A stretch of DNA of 64,000 nucleotides. Source: Capillimicrobium parvum (GTDB lineage: Bacteria > Actinomycetota > Thermoleophilia > Solirubrobacterales > Solirubrobacteraceae). A program made the position numbers and the translations under genes. Below are positions 53,790-62,568 of the stretch, one piece after another. The notes beneath the pieces are model-generated. The model made no database searches and had not been told where the DNA came from. It worked only from the letters and a program-made list of their open reading frames with translations. Every line of letters begins with the position of its first letter. Positions within the stretch are counted from its first letter, which is position 1. The stretch spans positions 620,001-684,000 of the forward strand of contig NZ_CP087164.1 of assembly GCF_021172045.1 (NCBI RefSeq), read 5' to 3'.

Positions 53790-54880
53790 GTCGGCTTCCT
53801 GCCCGCGGGGGCGCCGCGTCTGAACAGCGCGGCGATCAATCCGGCCAGCCGCCTCATGTCGCGCGGGAACTGCTGGGCCAGGCCGCCGGGGGCGGTGAGC
53901 AGGACCTGGATGACGCCGACCCCGAAGAGGATGGTCAGCAGGTCGGCGGGCAGTCCCCAGTTGTTGAGCAGGGCGGGCAGCAGCGAGTAGAAGATGCCGG
54001 CCACGATCGCGCCCCAGAGGCTGTAGATGCCGCCCATGAGCACGACGGCGAGCAGCACGATCGAGTTGCTCGTGGGGAACGAGATCGCGTACAGGCGGCT
54101 GACGTCGGCGGCCAGCAGGCCGCCGGCGATGCCGGTCATGAACGAGGCCAGCGCGAACGCCCACATCTTGTAGAGCGTGATGTTCACGCCGGCGGCCAGC
54201 GCGGCGGGTTCGCTCTGGCGGATCGCGGCCCAGGCGTGGCCGGCCTTGCCGCGCACGTGCCAGAGCGCGAGCGCGAACATGATCACGCAGACGACCACGG
54301 TGTAACGGAAGAACGCGGGGTCGCTGGTCGCGATCGCCGGGCGCCGCACCGCGTTGCTGGAGCTCGGGTCGTTGCCGAGAAATCCGGGGCCGCCGTTGGG
54401 GAACTGCATCGTGCGCAGCGCGACGGTGATCGCGCCGGCCAGCATCAGCGTGATCAGCGCGAGATACAGGCCGCTGAGGCGCAGCGCGGGCAGCCCGACG
54501 AGGGTGCCGAGCACCATCGTCAGCAGGCCGGTGCACAACAGCACCAGAGGGAACGGCAAGCCGGTCGAGAACGACAGCTTGCAGGCGATCCAGGCGCCCA
54601 TGGCCAGCACCGCGATCTGGCCCAGCGAGACGAGCCCGACGCGGCCCATCAACAGGTTCAGCCCCAGTGAGACCACCGAGATGTAGGCCACCGCGGTGCA
54701 CACCGTGATCCAGTAGACGCTGAGGATCTGCGGCAGCGCCACCAGCACGAACAGGATCAGCACGCCGGTGACCATCAGCTGGATCTGCTCGCGGCGCTGC
54801 AGCCCCCGCCGGATCTGGCGCTGCCCCGCCACCGGCCCCGCCCCCGGTCCTGGAGCGCTCTGGGTTCGGACCGCGCTCAT
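53786..54880 (-). CDS. livM: Branched-chain amino acid-type ABC permease
   Basis: A 364-residue membrane protein from ATG 54880 with about nine hydrophobic segments (LMVTGVLILFVLVALPQILS first). Conserved LivM features are LGLNLLMGRVGLVSLGQIA, RLSGLYLALITLM and AWAAIRQSEPAALAAGVN (the ATPase-contact loop). It is one base from livH and overlaps livG. It is one half of the transport channel. Confidence 0.93.
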   Translation of the reverse strand: MSAVRTQSAPGPGAGPVAGQRQIRRGLQRREQIQLMVTGVLILFVLVALPQILSVYWITVCTAVAYISVVSLGLNLLMGRVGLVSLGQIAVLAMGAWIACKLSFSTGLPFPLVLLCTGLLTMVLGTLVGLPALRLSGLYLALITLMLAGAITVALRTMQFPNGGPGFLGNDPSSSNAVRRPAIATSDPAFFRYTVVVCVIMFALALWHVRGKAGHAWAAIRQSEPAALAAGVNITLYKMWAFALASFMTGIAGGLLAADVSRLYAISFPTSNSIVLLAVVLMGGIYSLWGAIVAGIFYSLLPALLNNWGLPADLLTILFGVGVIQVLLTAPGGLAQQFPRDMRRLAGLIAALFRRGAPAGRKPT

Positions 54881-55768
54881 CTACCGCGCTCCCTTGGCCG
54901 TCGACAGCGTCCCGTGACGCGACAGGAACAGCAGCGCGATCGTGGCGATCACGAACGGCGCCATGTCGCGGTACTGCGAGATCGACAGGATCGGCGTGGC
55001 CAGCGCGTTGACCAGCCCGATGAACATCCCGGCGGCCAACGTCATGAACAACGACCGCAGCCGCGCGATCAACGCCGCCGCCACCGACGAGATGACCAGG
55101 AACGTCAACGTCGCCGCGTCGAGCCCGACGAGATTGGAGAACAACAGCCCGGCCGCTCCGGACAACAGTCCGGAGCCCAGCCAGGCCGCCGCCTCGACGC
55201 GCCGCACGGGCACGCCGAGCGCGGCGGTGATCTCCCGGTCATCGGCCAACGCCCGCATCGCGGTCCCCAGCTTCGAGAACCGCAGGAACGCGGCCGTCAC
55301 CACCGTCACCGCGACCCCGAGCGCCAACCCGATGACCTGCGTGTAGTTGACCAGCACGTCTCCGACGCTGAAGCCGTGCTTGGTCGTCGGCAGAACCATG
55401 GAACGCGCCTTGTCGCTCCAGATCCAGGACATGGCCCCCAACAGGATCAGCGCCAGGCCCAGCGTCGCGACCGCCTTGACCAGCGGATCGCGACCCGCCA
55501 ACGGCGGACCGAACGCCATCCCATACGCCAACGTCACCACGCCGCCGAAGAGCACGCACACCAGGTACGAGACCCCCTCCGGCCACCCATGATCGTTGAT
55601 CAGCGACCACGCCAGGAACGCGCCGAACGCCCCGACCGCGCCGAACGCCAGGTTCAACACACCGGTGGCCCGATACAGCACCACCATCCCGACACCAGAC
55701 AAGGAATACACCCCGCCCAGCGCCAAGCCGGTAACGATGAAGGGCTGGAAGTCCTGCCAACTCGGCAT
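54881..55768 (-). CDS. livH: Branched-chain amino acid-type ABC permease
   Basis: A 295-residue membrane protein from ATG 55768 with about eight membrane segments. LivH features: LGGVYSLSGVGMVVLYRATG and VLNLAFGAVGAFGAFLAW near the N-terminus and the MRALADDREITAALGVPVRR ATPase-contact loop. It directly abuts the stop of the substrate-binding gene and the start of livM. Confidence 0.93.
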   Translation of the reverse strand: MPSWQDFQPFIVTGLALGGVYSLSGVGMVVLYRATGVLNLAFGAVGAFGAFLAWSLINDHGWPEGVSYLVCVLFGGVVTLAYGMAFGPPLAGRDPLVKAVATLGLALILLGAMSWIWSDKARSMVLPTTKHGFSVGDVLVNYTQVIGLALGVAVTVVTAAFLRFSKLGTAMRALADDREITAALGVPVRRVEAAAWLGSGLLSGAAGLLFSNLVGLDAATLTFLVISSVAAALIARLRSLFMTLAAGMFIGLVNALATPILSISQYRDMAPFVIATIALLFLSRHGTLSTAKGAR

Positions 55769-57163
55769 CTACCCGATCCCCTGCTCCTTCTCGATCTGCC
55801 TCGCCCGAGCGATATCCGGGTCAGCGTCCGAGATCTCCGTGCAACCTTCCTGGATCACCATCTTGCCATCCTTCGGCGTGGTGGTGTAGTCCGTGTTGTT
55901 CGGGATGTGCATCGGCGCCTTGCCGTAGTACCACGGCTTGCAGATGATGTCCGTCTTGTAGTCCTTCGTCGCGAGGATCGCCTTGTTGACGCTCTCCTGC
56001 GTGATCGGACCCTTGATCTTCAGCATCTGGTCCGTCGCGATCTTGGCCAGCAGGAAGCCCATCTGGCTGAACGAGCCCAGCGGGATCTTCGAGCCGTACT
56101 GCTCGCGGACCTTGTTGTAGAGCGCCGTGTCGGGGCCCTGGGCGTCGGTGACGTTGAGCTCCGCGTTGACGAACAGCTTGTTCTCCCAGTCCGACCCCAG
56201 CGCCTCGGCCAGGAAGTCGGTGTTGCACGGGGTCGAGCAGCCCCACTTCACGCGGTCCTGCAGGCCCTGCTGCTGTGCGGCCTGGAGGATCTTCAGCGCC
56301 TCGGGAGGCGTGAAGTTCAGCACGACGCCGCCGCCGTCACCGGCCTGCTGCACGACCTTGAGGGCCACCGAGTTGGCGTCCTGGATCGGCACGTTCTCCT
56401 TGAGGCTGACGATCGGGACGTTCGCCGCCTTGGCGACCGCCTTGGGGCCGGCCTCGATGTAGCCGGTGCCCGGGACGTTGGACTGGATGAAGACGAGCTT
56501 CTTGACGCCCTGCTTGATGAGCGCCTGCGTGGCGCCGTCCGAGCTGTAGCGCGGGCCCATGTTGATCGCCGCGCTGTTCGGCGTGCTCCAGCACTCCGGC
56601 GCGATGCCGGCGTTCGTCACGTAGTAGCCGTTGGCCTCGTAGAACTTGTGGTTCACGGCGCAGTCGATCAGCGAGAAGCCGCCGAAGATGCCGAGGACCT
56701 TGTCGCTCTCCACGAGCTTCTTGGCCAGCGAGGCGACCTGACCGGGGTCGGTCTGCTCCGGCTCGATGATGTACTGGATCGGGCGGCCGTTGATGCCGCC
56801 GTTGTCGTTGACGCAGTCGTAGAACGCCTTCGACATGTTCGGCCCGTCCGTGAAGTCCGTGCCCGGCTGCTTGGTCACGATCGCGCCGAGCTTGATCGGC
56901 TCGCCCGTGGCCTTCTGACCGTTGCCCAGACCGCACTTCGACTCCCCGCCCGTGGCGGCGGTCGTCGATGCCGTCGTGTCCGCCGGCGGTGTCTGCGTCG
57001 ACGCGGCGGTGGTGCTCGCGGACGTCGCCGCGGCGGTACCGGTCGAGCTGTCGCCTCCGCCGCCGCAGGCCGCGAGCACGAGGCCCGAGACCAGCAGCAG
57101 CGCGACGATGGCAACGACCGAGCGGGTCCTCGCGGAGGGCGAGGACGTCTTCCCCTCAGACAT
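55769..57163 (-). CDS. livK: ABC substrate-binding lipoprotein (first of two paralogues)
   Basis: A 464-residue lipoprotein from ATG 57163 with lipobox VLAAC. A Ser/Thr/Ala-rich spacer is followed by a Leu/Ile/Val-binding-type two-lobed domain (LGAIVTKQPGTDFTDGPN, FGGFSLIDCAVNHKFYEANG, VVLNFTPPEALKILQAAQQQ). It is about 4 bp downstream of a close paralogue in the same orientation. It delivers substrate to LivH/LivM outside the membrane. Confidence 0.92.
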   Translation of the reverse strand: MSEGKTSSPSARTRSVVAIVALLLVSGLVLAACGGGGDSSTGTAAATSASTTAASTQTPPADTTASTTAATGGESKCGLGNGQKATGEPIKLGAIVTKQPGTDFTDGPNMSKAFYDCVNDNGGINGRPIQYIIEPEQTDPGQVASLAKKLVESDKVLGIFGGFSLIDCAVNHKFYEANGYYVTNAGIAPECWSTPNSAAINMGPRYSSDGATQALIKQGVKKLVFIQSNVPGTGYIEAGPKAVAKAANVPIVSLKENVPIQDANSVALKVVQQAGDGGGVVLNFTPPEALKILQAAQQQGLQDRVKWGCSTPCNTDFLAEALGSDWENKLFVNAELNVTDAQGPDTALYNKVREQYGSKIPLGSFSQMGFLLAKIATDQMLKIKGPITQESVNKAILATKDYKTDIICKPWYYGKAPMHIPNNTDYTTTPKDGKMVIQEGCTEISDADPDIARARQIEKEQGIG

Positions 57164-57166
57164 GGA

Positions 57167-58555
57167 TCACAACCCCTGTTCCTGTTCGATCTGGCGCACC
57201 TTGGCGATGTCCGGGTCCGCGTCGGAGATGGGGAAGCAGTTCTCCTGCTCGACCATCCTGCCGCTGCGGGGGGTCACCGTCCGGTCGGTGTTGTTCGGGA
57301 TGTGCAGCGGGGCCTTGCCGTAGTACCAGGGCTTGCAGACGATGTCCGTCTTGAAGTCCTTGACGCCCCGGAAGGCGTCGTTGGCGGTCTTCGGCGTGAT
57401 GTCCCCCTGGATGCCCCTCAGTGCTTCCGTGGCGATGCGCGCCTCGAGGAACCCCATCTGGCTGAACGAGCCCAGCGGGACCTTCGGGGCGTACTTCTCA
57501 CGGACCTGGCGGTACAGCGCGCTGTCCGGTGCCTGCGCGTCGATCAGGTTGAGCTCCGCGTTGACGAACAGCTTGTTCTCCCACTCCGACCCCAGCGCCT
57601 CGGCGAGGAAGTCGGTGTTGCACGGCGTGGAGCAGGCCCACTTGACGCGGTCCTGCAGCCCCTGCTGCTGCGCGGCCTGGAGGATCTTCAGCGCCTCGGG
57701 AGGCGTGAAGTTCAGGACGACGCCGCCCCCGTCGCCGGCGGCCTGCACCAGCTTGAGGGCGATCGAGTTGGCGTCCTGGATCGGAACGTTGTCCTTGACG
57801 CTCTCGTACGGGAGTCCGGCAGCGCCGACGACGGCCTTCACTCCGGCGTCGACGTACTCCGTGCCAGGCACGTTGGCCTGGTCGAAGACGATCTTCTTGA
57901 CCTTCTGCTTGATCAGCGCCTGGGCGGCGCCGTCCGAGCTGTAGCGCGGGCCCATGTTGACGGGGGCGCTGTTGGACGTCGTGTAGCACTCGGGCGCGAT
58001 GCCGGAGTCGATGACGTAGAAGCCCTGAGCCTCGTAGAACTTGTGGTTCACCGCGCAGTCGATCAGCGACGTGTTCCCGACGAGCGCGACGACCTTGTCG
58101 CTGTTGATGAGCTTCTTGGCGAGCGACGCGACCTGGCCCGGGTCCGTCTGCTCGGTCTCGACGACGTACTCGACCGGCCGGCCGTTGATGCCGCCGTTGT
58201 CGTTGACGCAGTCGAAGTACGCCTTCGCCATCGTCGAGATGTCGGTGAAGTCCGTGCCGGGCTGCTTCGTGTTGATCGAGCCGATCTTGACGGGTGCACC
58301 CGAGGCCTTCTGGCCGTTGCCGGCGCCGCACTTGGACCCGCCGCCGGTGCCGGCGGTCGTCGACGCACCCGTGCTCGCCGTCGTCGACGCGCCCGTGCCG
58401 GCACCCGTCGACGTCGCGGTGCCCGCGGCCGTGCCGGTGCTCGTGCTGGAGCCGTTGCCGCCGCCGCAGGCCGCCAGTGCCAGGCTCGTCGTGAGCAGCA
58501 GCACCATGGCCGCGAGCGCGGATCGGAGCCGGGTGAACCCGGGACCCTTCCTCAT
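57167..58555 (-). CDS. livK: ABC substrate-binding lipoprotein (second paralogue)
   Basis: A 462-residue lipoprotein from ATG 58555. The start is supported by GAGGAGGAGG six bases upstream and a lipoprotein signal ending LALAAC. It closely resembles the adjacent paralogue, with long shared stretches such as NFTPPEALKILQAAQQQGLQ; differences cluster in the ligand cleft region. Its frame is open upstream into the E1 beta gene without an intervening stop. It probably arose by tandem duplication and may broaden the range of substrates imported. Confidence 0.92.
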   Translation of the reverse strand: MRKGPGFTRLRSALAAMVLLLTTSLALAACGGGNGSSTSTGTAAGTATSTGAGTGASTTASTGASTTAGTGGGSKCGAGNGQKASGAPVKIGSINTKQPGTDFTDISTMAKAYFDCVNDNGGINGRPVEYVVETEQTDPGQVASLAKKLINSDKVVALVGNTSLIDCAVNHKFYEAQGFYVIDSGIAPECYTTSNSAPVNMGPRYSSDGAAQALIKQKVKKIVFDQANVPGTEYVDAGVKAVVGAAGLPYESVKDNVPIQDANSIALKLVQAAGDGGGVVLNFTPPEALKILQAAQQQGLQDRVKWACSTPCNTDFLAEALGSEWENKLFVNAELNLIDAQAPDSALYRQVREKYAPKVPLGSFSQMGFLEARIATEALRGIQGDITPKTANDAFRGVKDFKTDIVCKPWYYGKAPLHIPNNTDRTVTPRSGRMVEQENCFPISDADPDIAKVRQIEQEQGL

Positions 58556-59575
58556 CGCGCCTCCTCCTCGTGCCTTGCGCGCCGCGGCGCGGCGCCCGTG
58601 GTCCCTGCCCAGCGCGGCCTCGACGGCCGCGTGGACGTCGTCGCTTCCGGGGACGCAGGCGTCCTCGAGCGGCGGGCTGAGCGGGATCGGCGCGAACGGC
58701 GCGCCCACCCGCTCGATCGGGGCGTCCAGCTCGTCGAACGCCTCCTCGCAGACCAGCGCGGCGATCTCCGCGCCGAAGCCCCCGTGCACGACCGCCTCGT
58801 GGGCGATCACGAGGTGGTTGGTCCGTCGTACGGACTCCACGATCGTGTCGAGATCGAGCGGGACCAGCGTCCGCGGGTCGATCACCTCGGCCTCGATGCC
58901 GTCGCGCGCAAGCCGGTCCGCCGCCTCCAGCGCCTCCGGGACCATGCGCGACAGCGCGACGATCGAGACGTCGCGACCGGGGCGCACGATGCGCGCGCGG
59001 CCGATCGGCACCGGCTCGGGCGTCTCGGGGACGTCCTCGCGCCGGAAGTACAGCGCCTTGTTCTCGATGAAGACGACCGGGTCCGGGTCGGCGATCGCGC
59101 TGGCGAGCAGGCCGGCCGCGTCGGCGGCGCTGCTCGGCATGACCACCTTCAGCCCGGGCACGTGCGTGAGCCAGCTCTCCAGGCTCTGCGAGTGCTGCGC
59201 GGCGCCGCGCTGGCCCGCTCCGCCCTGGGTGCGCAGGACCATCGGCACCGACAGCTGCCCGCCCGACATCGCGTGCGCCTTGGCCGCGGCGTTGGCGAGC
59301 TGGTCGAGCGCCAGCGTGATGAAGTCGATGAACATGATCTCCAGCACGGGCCGCAGACCCGACTGGGCGGCGCCGATGGCCACGCCGGTGATGGCCGCCT
59401 CGCTGATCGGCGTGTCGCGCACGCGATGGCGTCCGAACTCCTCCGCCAGGCCGGCGGTGGTCGTGTAGGGACCGCCCTCGGCGACGTCCTCCCCCAGGAC
59501 GAACACGTGCGGATCGTCACGCATCGCGCGTGCGAGCGCGCCGGTTATCGCCTTGACGTAGGTCGTCTCAGGCAT
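58556..59575 (-). CDS. TPP-dependent dehydrogenase E1 beta subunit, lacking its own stop codon
   Basis: From ATG 59575, overlapping the E1 alpha stop by 8 bp. Transketolase-like pyrimidine-binding domain (HVFVLGEDVAEGGPYTTTAG, DTPISEAAITGVAIGAAQSG) and C-terminal domain (AEVIDPRTLVPLDLDTIVES, HEAVVHGGFGAEIAALV). The family normally ends soon after GSDDVHAAVEAALGR. Here the frame continues without a stop through HGRRAAARKARGGGA straight into the lipoprotein gene, giving one 802-codon frame to 57167. It pairs with the E1 alpha encoded upstream; whether a fusion protein is made is unclear. Confidence 0.87.
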
Positions 59576-60536
59576 CGACGGCCCCCGCGTAGACCATCTC
59601 GGCGATCAGCGCCTCGTCGGGCCACGGGCTCTCGCGCGCGAAGGCGACCGCGGCCTCCACCTGCGCGACGGCGCCGGCCTCGATGGCCGCCGCCTCATCG
59701 GAGCCGAACCAGCCGGCGCCGATGCCGTGACGCTGCAGGCGCAGGATCGGGTCGACCTGCTGCCACTCGTCCTGGGCGATCGCCTCGCGGTACTTCGCCG
59801 GGTCGCCCTCGTAGTGGCCGCTCAGCCGGTGGGTGAGGCACTCGAGCAGGAGTGGGCCGGCGCCGCGGCGCGCCGCCTCGAGGAAGCGGCCGAACGCGTC
59901 CCACACCGCGAGGACGTCGTTGCCGTCGATGGTCTCGCGCGTCAGCCCGTACGGCGCGACGACGTCGCTGACCCGCTCGACGACGGTGTGGGCCGAGCGC
60001 AGCGTGAACTCGGCGAAGCCGTTGTTCTCGCAGACGAGGATGAGCGGCGAGCCCCAGAGCGTCGCCAGGTTGATCGTCTCGTTGAAGTGGCCGGCCTGCA
60101 CGGCGCCGTCGCCGAAGAACACGACGGCCACCGCATCGTCGCCGCGCAGCTGGGCCGCCAGCGCGCTGCCCAGGGCGATCGGGACGTTGCCGCCCACGAC
60201 GCCGGTCGCGCCCATCAGGCCGTGCTCGACGTCGACCAGGTGCATCGAGCCGCCCAGCCCATGGCAGAGGCCGTCGTCGCGGCCCATGAGCTCGGCCATG
60301 ACGCGGTCCATCGGCGCGCCCTTGGCGATCGCGTGCCCGTGCGCGCGGTGGCCGCTGTAGACGGCGTCGTCGTCGCGCAGCTGACGGCACACGCCGGCGG
60401 CGACGCCCTCCTGGCCCAGGCTCGAGTGGATCAGGCCATGGACCTCGTCCGCTCGCTTCAGGCGGCCGACGCGCTCCTCGAAGTGGCGGATCCGCCACAT
60501 CGTGTCGAGCACGTCACGTCCCTGGACCTCGTTCAC
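59568..60536 (-). CDS. TPP-dependent dehydrogenase E1 alpha subunit (pair 1)
   Basis: A 322-residue protein from GTG 60536. The TPP/Mg motif is FFGDGAVQAGHFNETINLAT followed by VCENNGF. The pattern RAHGHAIAKGAP and CHGLGGSMHLVD matches pyruvate/acetoin/2-oxoacid dehydrogenase E1 alpha. It decarboxylates a 2-oxoacid or cleaves acetoin together with the beta subunit. No E2 or E3 gene is in the window. It starts 12 bp after the stop of E1 beta of pair 2. Confidence 0.92.
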   Translation of the reverse strand: MNEVQGRDVLDTMWRIRHFEERVGRLKRADEVHGLIHSSLGQEGVAAGVCRQLRDDDAVYSGHRAHGHAIAKGAPMDRVMAELMGRDDGLCHGLGGSMHLVDVEHGLMGATGVVGGNVPIALGSALAAQLRGDDAVAVVFFGDGAVQAGHFNETINLATLWGSPLILVCENNGFAEFTLRSAHTVVERVSDVVAPYGLTRETIDGNDVLAVWDAFGRFLEAARRGAGPLLLECLTHRLSGHYEGDPAKYREAIAQDEWQQVDPILRLQRHGIGAGWFGSDEAAAIEAGAVAQVEAAVAFARESPWPDEALIAEMVYAGAVDA

Positions 60537-60548
60537 GCGCGCCCGTTC

Positions 60549-61529
60549 CTACGCCGCCACCGGCGACGTCCCGAGGACCCGGCGCACGGCGCCGGCGATG
60601 CGCTCCTCGTCCGGGATGACGTACGCCTCGAGCGGCTCGCTGTAGGGGACGGTCGCGTCGCGGCCGGTGACCTGGACGATCGGCGCCTTCAGGGACGAGA
60701 AGCCGTGCTCGGCGACCTCGCCGGCGATCACCGTCGCGGCGGCGGCGTGGCGCGGCGCCTGGTCGACGAGCACGAGGCGGCCGGTGCGCTCGACGGACTC
60801 GAGGATCGTCTTCGTGTCCAGCGGGGCGACCGTGCGGGGGTCGATGATCTCGGCTTTGATGCCCTCCCCGGCGAGCGTGTCCGCGGCGGCAAGGCTCCGG
60901 TCGACCATCCAGCCGGTGGCGACGATCGTGACGTCGCCGCCGGAGCGGCGGATCGCGGCCTCGCCGAACGGCACGAGATGCTCGCCCTCGGGCACGTCGC
61001 CGTGCTCGAGCGTGAGCAGGTAGTGGTGCAGGTAGACGACCGGGTTGTCGTCACGGATCGCGGTGGCCATCAGGCCCTTCGCGTCCGCGGCGGTGGAGGG
61101 CACCGCGACCTTCAGGCCGGGCACGCCCATGAACAGGTTCGTCAGCACGCCCGTGTGCTGGCCGGCCCAGCCCGCGGCGAACCCGTAGCCCGCCTTGAGC
61201 ACGAGCGGCACGGTGACCTGGCCGCCGCTCATCGCGCGGAAGCGGTTGCCCTCGTTCGTCACCTGGTCCATGGCGACGAGCATGAACTCGGCCATGTAGA
61301 GCTCGACGACGGGGCGCTTGCCGGCGAGGGCGGCGCCGACCGCGAGGCCGATCTCGGCGGTCTCGGAGATCGGCGTGACGCGGACGCGGTCCTTGCCGAA
61401 GGCCTTGACGAAGTCCTCGTTCTCCGTCGTCGCCATGTTCTGGCCGAAGTACAGGACGTCCTCGTCGCGCGCCATCTCCAGGTGGATGGCCTCGTTGATG
61501 GCGACGATGTAGGGAAGCTCACGCGGCAT
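60549..61529 (-). CDS. TPP-dependent dehydrogenase E1 beta subunit (pair 2)
   Basis: A 326-residue protein from ATG 61529. Motifs: YIVAINEAIHLEMARDEDVL, VTPISETAEIGLAVGAALAG, and the C-terminal KAEIIDPRTVAPLDTKTILE and VDQAPRHAAAATVIAGEVAE. Unlike the other E1 beta it ends with a normal stop. Together with the alpha subunit encoded 14 bp upstream it forms a heterotetrameric 2-oxoacid or acetoin dehydrogenase E1. Confidence 0.92.
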   Translation of the reverse strand: MPRELPYIVAINEAIHLEMARDEDVLYFGQNMATTENEDFVKAFGKDRVRVTPISETAEIGLAVGAALAGKRPVVELYMAEFMLVAMDQVTNEGNRFRAMSGGQVTVPLVLKAGYGFAAGWAGQHTGVLTNLFMGVPGLKVAVPSTAADAKGLMATAIRDDNPVVYLHHYLLTLEHGDVPEGEHLVPFGEAAIRRSGGDVTIVATGWMVDRSLAAADTLAGEGIKAEIIDPRTVAPLDTKTILESVERTGRLVLVDQAPRHAAAATVIAGEVAEHGFSSLKAPIVQVTGRDATVPYSEPLEAYVIPDEERIAGAVRRVLGTSPVAA

Positions 61530-61543
61530 GGTCGGGCACTCCT

Positions 61544-62566
61544 CTAGGCCCAGACGTAGGCGAGCGCCTCGTCGTCGGCCGGCATCGGGCTCTCGAGACC
61601 GAACGTCACGGCCTCCTGCATCTCGTCGCGCGCCTCCTGGGCGATGCGCTCGGCGTCGTCGGGGCCGAGGACGCCGTCGTTGACCAGGCGGCCGCGGAAG
61701 CGCGGCACCGGGTCGCCGCGCTTGGCCGCCTCGTACTGCTCCGGGTCGCCGAAGACCTCGATGGCCTCGTGCTCGGGGAAGTGCAGCGGCACGCCGGGCG
61801 GGGCGATGATGTTCCCGTGTGCGGAGAGGCGGTAGATCTTGGACTCCACCAAGGTGGGGCCCTCGCCCGCCCGAGCGCGCTGCACGGCGGCCGAGACGGT
61901 CTCGTGGACCGTCACGGGGTCGCCGCCGTCGATGGTCACACCGGGCATCGCGTACGCCGCCGCCTTGACCGACAGGTCCTGGCCTGCGGCGGCGTTGGCG
62001 TCCTCCTGATGCGACTGGGTGACGACGTTGTATCCGTTGTTCTCCATCACGAAGACGACGGGCAGCTTCCACAGCGACGCGATGTTGAGCGTCTCGTGGA
62101 AGGAGCCCTGCTTGGAGGCGCCGTCTCCGAAGAAGCTGAGGACGACGTCGCCGTCGCCGCGGATCTGCGCGGCGTAGGCGGCGCCGGCCGCGTGGGGGAT
62201 GCCCTGTCCCACGATGCCCGACGTGCCGAGGAAGCCGCGGCTGACGTCGGTGAGGTGCATGGAGCCGCCGATGCCCTTGCAGATGCCGTCGGCGCGGCCG
62301 TAGATCTCGGCCATGAGCGCCTTCGTGGGCGTGCCGAGCGTGATCGGGTAGCCGTGGCAGCGGTACGTCGTGAGGACCTGGTCTGATTCGCGCAGCGCTG
62401 ACAGGGACCCCACGATCGACGCCTCGACGCCGTCGGCCAGGTGCGTGTGGCCGCGGATGACGCCGGGGTGCTCCTCGAAGGTGCGCTTCACGCGCTCCTC
62501 GAACTCGCGGATGCGCACCATCTGCGTGAACATCCAGATCAGCCGGTCTCGGTCAAGCTGCGCCAT
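61544..62566 (-). CDS. TPP-dependent dehydrogenase E1 alpha subunit (pair 2)
   Basis: A 340-residue protein from ATG 62566. The TPP/Mg motif is SFFGDGASKQGSFHETLNIA followed by VMENNGYN, with YRCHGYPITLGTP and CKGIGGSMHLTD as family markers. It resembles the alpha subunit of pair 1 in layout but is clearly divergent. It starts two bases upstream of the stop region of the isomerase-like gene's downstream neighbour, in one continuous minus-strand run. Confidence 0.92.
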   Translation of the reverse strand: MAQLDRDRLIWMFTQMVRIREFEERVKRTFEEHPGVIRGHTHLADGVEASIVGSLSALRESDQVLTTYRCHGYPITLGTPTKALMAEIYGRADGICKGIGGSMHLTDVSRGFLGTSGIVGQGIPHAAGAAYAAQIRGDGDVVLSFFGDGASKQGSFHETLNIASLWKLPVVFVMENNGYNVVTQSHQEDANAAAGQDLSVKAAAYAMPGVTIDGGDPVTVHETVSAAVQRARAGEGPTLVESKIYRLSAHGNIIAPPGVPLHFPEHEAIEVFGDPEQYEAAKRGDPVPRFRGRLVNDGVLGPDDAERIAQEARDEMQEAVTFGLESPMPADDEALAYVWA

Positions 62567-62568
62567 GG

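Noticed and set aside
54914-59836. A very long plus-strand ORF antisense to the Liv/E1 operon
   Set aside because: It is Arg/His/Asp-rich shadow coding caused by extreme GC bias; the minus-strand genes have clear families and ribosome-binding sites.
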